From: Polaromonas sp.
GTDB lineage: Bacteria > Pseudomonadota > Gammaproteobacteria > Burkholderiales > Burkholderiaceae_C
Length of the DNA: 5,631 nt
Assembly: GCA_013205645.1 (NCBI GenBank)
Contig: JABMMH010000263.1
Span: forward strand, 1-5,631
Direction: 5' to 3'
Below, piece after piece: positions 4,693 through 5,631 of the stretch (within the stretch, counting starts at the first letter, position 1; the number at the start of each line of letters is the position of its first letter). The notes under the pieces are model-generated. The model made no database searches. It was not told the origin of the DNA and worked only from the letters and a program-made list of their open reading frames with translations. The translations under genes were made by a program, and so were the position numbers.

Positions 4693-5631
4693 ATGACATT
4701 CAGCCCAAATCTAAAGCGTCCGAAGTGTTTCTTCGGTGCCATGGTGAGTTTGTTCTTCACGCTGGAGGTACTGGCGCAGACGGTCGTGCCGGGACAGTTG
4801 TTGACGACCGTGCGCGCCACCGAGCTTCGGGCTGACAAGCTAGGCTCCGCGGCGATTTTGTCCAGCTTGGCGGCGGGCGTATCGCTTCGACTTCTCAGTG
4901 CGGAGGGTGGTTGGACCCTGGTCGAGGCCGCAACGAGTCCGGACAAGGCCCGTCCCAAAATGACCGGCTGGGTTCGCGCCAGCAGCGTCAATTGGCAAGC
5001 CGGCAGCTCCAATGTGTCTGGGCTGGTCAGTGGCCGAGAAGCGGCCGGCAACACGGTGTTGACCTTGGGTGTTCGAAGCATGCCGCCGCGTGTCAATCGT
5101 CATGCGCTGATCATCGGTATCAGTCGGTATGCGGACGCCGCCATTCCGTCACTGCCGGGCGCACGCATTGACAAAGAGTCCGCGACCCAAATGGCGCAAG
5201 CCATGCAGGTGCCTCTTAGCAATATTCGTTATTTGCAAGACGAACAAGCCACGGGCAACAGCATTCGTGCGGCGCTGAAAGACTTGACCAACCAAGTGCA
5301 AGACGGTGACCGGGTTTTTATCCATTACTCGGGACACGGCACCCGTTACAACGACCCGGTTGCCGGTGGCTGCGTAGAAGCCTTGCTGGCTTATGACGGT
5401 GGCCGCAGCGGCATGATCACCAACCATGAGATGGCCGACTTGCTCAAGACCATCACCAACAAGACCGACAAATTGTTTGTGATGTACGACGCCTGCCACT
5501 CTGGGGGATTGGCCCAGGCCGCGACCTCCGTTCGCACGCGAGGCGTTCTGAACCTGAATGACGAAGGCTTGTTGCGGCCGAAGTTTGCCAGCATCTCAGA
5601 AGAATGCGGTCGCCCGGTGAACGTCAAAACC
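4693..5631 (+). CDS. Exported SH3-like and caspase-fold (C14/metacaspase-like) protein, 3' end outside the window
   Basis: The first 313 codons are present and the frame is open at the end of the window. Residues 1-28 form a signal peptide (basic start with K-R-P-K, hydrophobic F-F-G-A-M-V-S-L-F-F, cleavage likely at V-L-A/Q-T), placing the protein in the periplasm or beyond. Residues about 35-104 resemble a bacterial SH3 domain: L-R-A-D at 45-48, then G-G-W-T-L-V, then G-W-V-R. From about 136 a caspase-like fold begins: H-A-L-I-I-G-I-S-R-Y, then V-F-I-H-Y-S-G-H-G with catalytic His215, and V-M-Y-D-A-C-H-S-G-G with catalytic Cys268. Asp266 before the Cys and the C-V-E-A-L-x-x-Y-D stretch (227-235) are in the places metacaspases use for basic P1 recognition. 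Peptidase activity is therefore likely but the substrate is unknown. The gene starts 17 nt after the CHASE2 gene; AAAAGG at 4679-4684 is its probable ribosome site. Confidence 0.9.
   Translation, partial: MTFSPNLKRPKCFFGAMVSLFFTLEVLAQTVVPGQLLTTVRATELRADKLGSAAILSSLAAGVSLRLLSAEGGWTLVEAATSPDKARPKMTGWVRASSVNWQAGSSNVSGLVSGREAAGNTVLTLGVRSMPPRVNRHALIIGISRYADAAIPSLPGARIDKESATQMAQAMQVPLSNIRYLQDEQATGNSIRAALKDLTNQVQDGDRVFIHYSGHGTRYNDPVAGGCVEALLAYDGGRSGMITNHEMADLLKTITNKTDKLFVMYDACHSGGLAQAATSVRTRGVLNLNDEGLLRPKFASISEECGRPVNVKT

Overview
The window looks like a chromosomal segment from a betaproteobacterium, most likely Burkholderiales/Comamonadaceae-like. This rests on overall gene style: a GntR regulator divergent from a urate-pathway hydrolase, SorAB-type sulfite dehydrogenase remnants, moderately high G+C, and a Gram-negative envelope operon. 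It is an inference, not a database match.

Left part (1-940): the 5' portion of a GntR/FCD-type regulator on the minus strand is divergent from uraH (5-hydroxyisourate hydrolase) on the plus strand. A near-perfect 18-bp inverted repeat centred on TGTATACA lies between them and is a good operator candidate. A tRNA-Ser(CGA) gene follows, with an extended -10 promoter just upstream.

Middle part (941-1996): a short non-coding stretch is followed by minus-strand remains of a sulfite dehydrogenase locus (sorA-sorB). The sorA remnant lacks its N-terminal part and has what appears to be an in-frame internal deletion between the molybdopterin domain and the dimerisation domain. Its 3' end runs directly into a cytochrome c (sorB) lacking its own normal start. 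The sorB frame is then cut by an in-frame TAG. The region is best read as pseudogenes.

Right part (1997-5631, running off the end): four plus-strand genes are packed with gaps of 4, -1 and 17 nt. They encode a small lipoprotein of unknown family, an exported OmpA-C (peptidoglycan-binding) protein, a CHASE2-domain inner-membrane protein with an unrecognised cytoplasmic C-terminal domain, and an exported SH3-like + caspase-fold (C14/metacaspase-like) protein with its His/Cys dyad visible. All four products are predicted to sit in or face the envelope. They may form one sensory/proteolytic envelope system: CHASE2 as the periplasmic sensor, OmpA-C and lipoprotein as anchors, and the caspase as effector. 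This operon is the most interesting item in the window; its biological role cannot be read from sequence alone.
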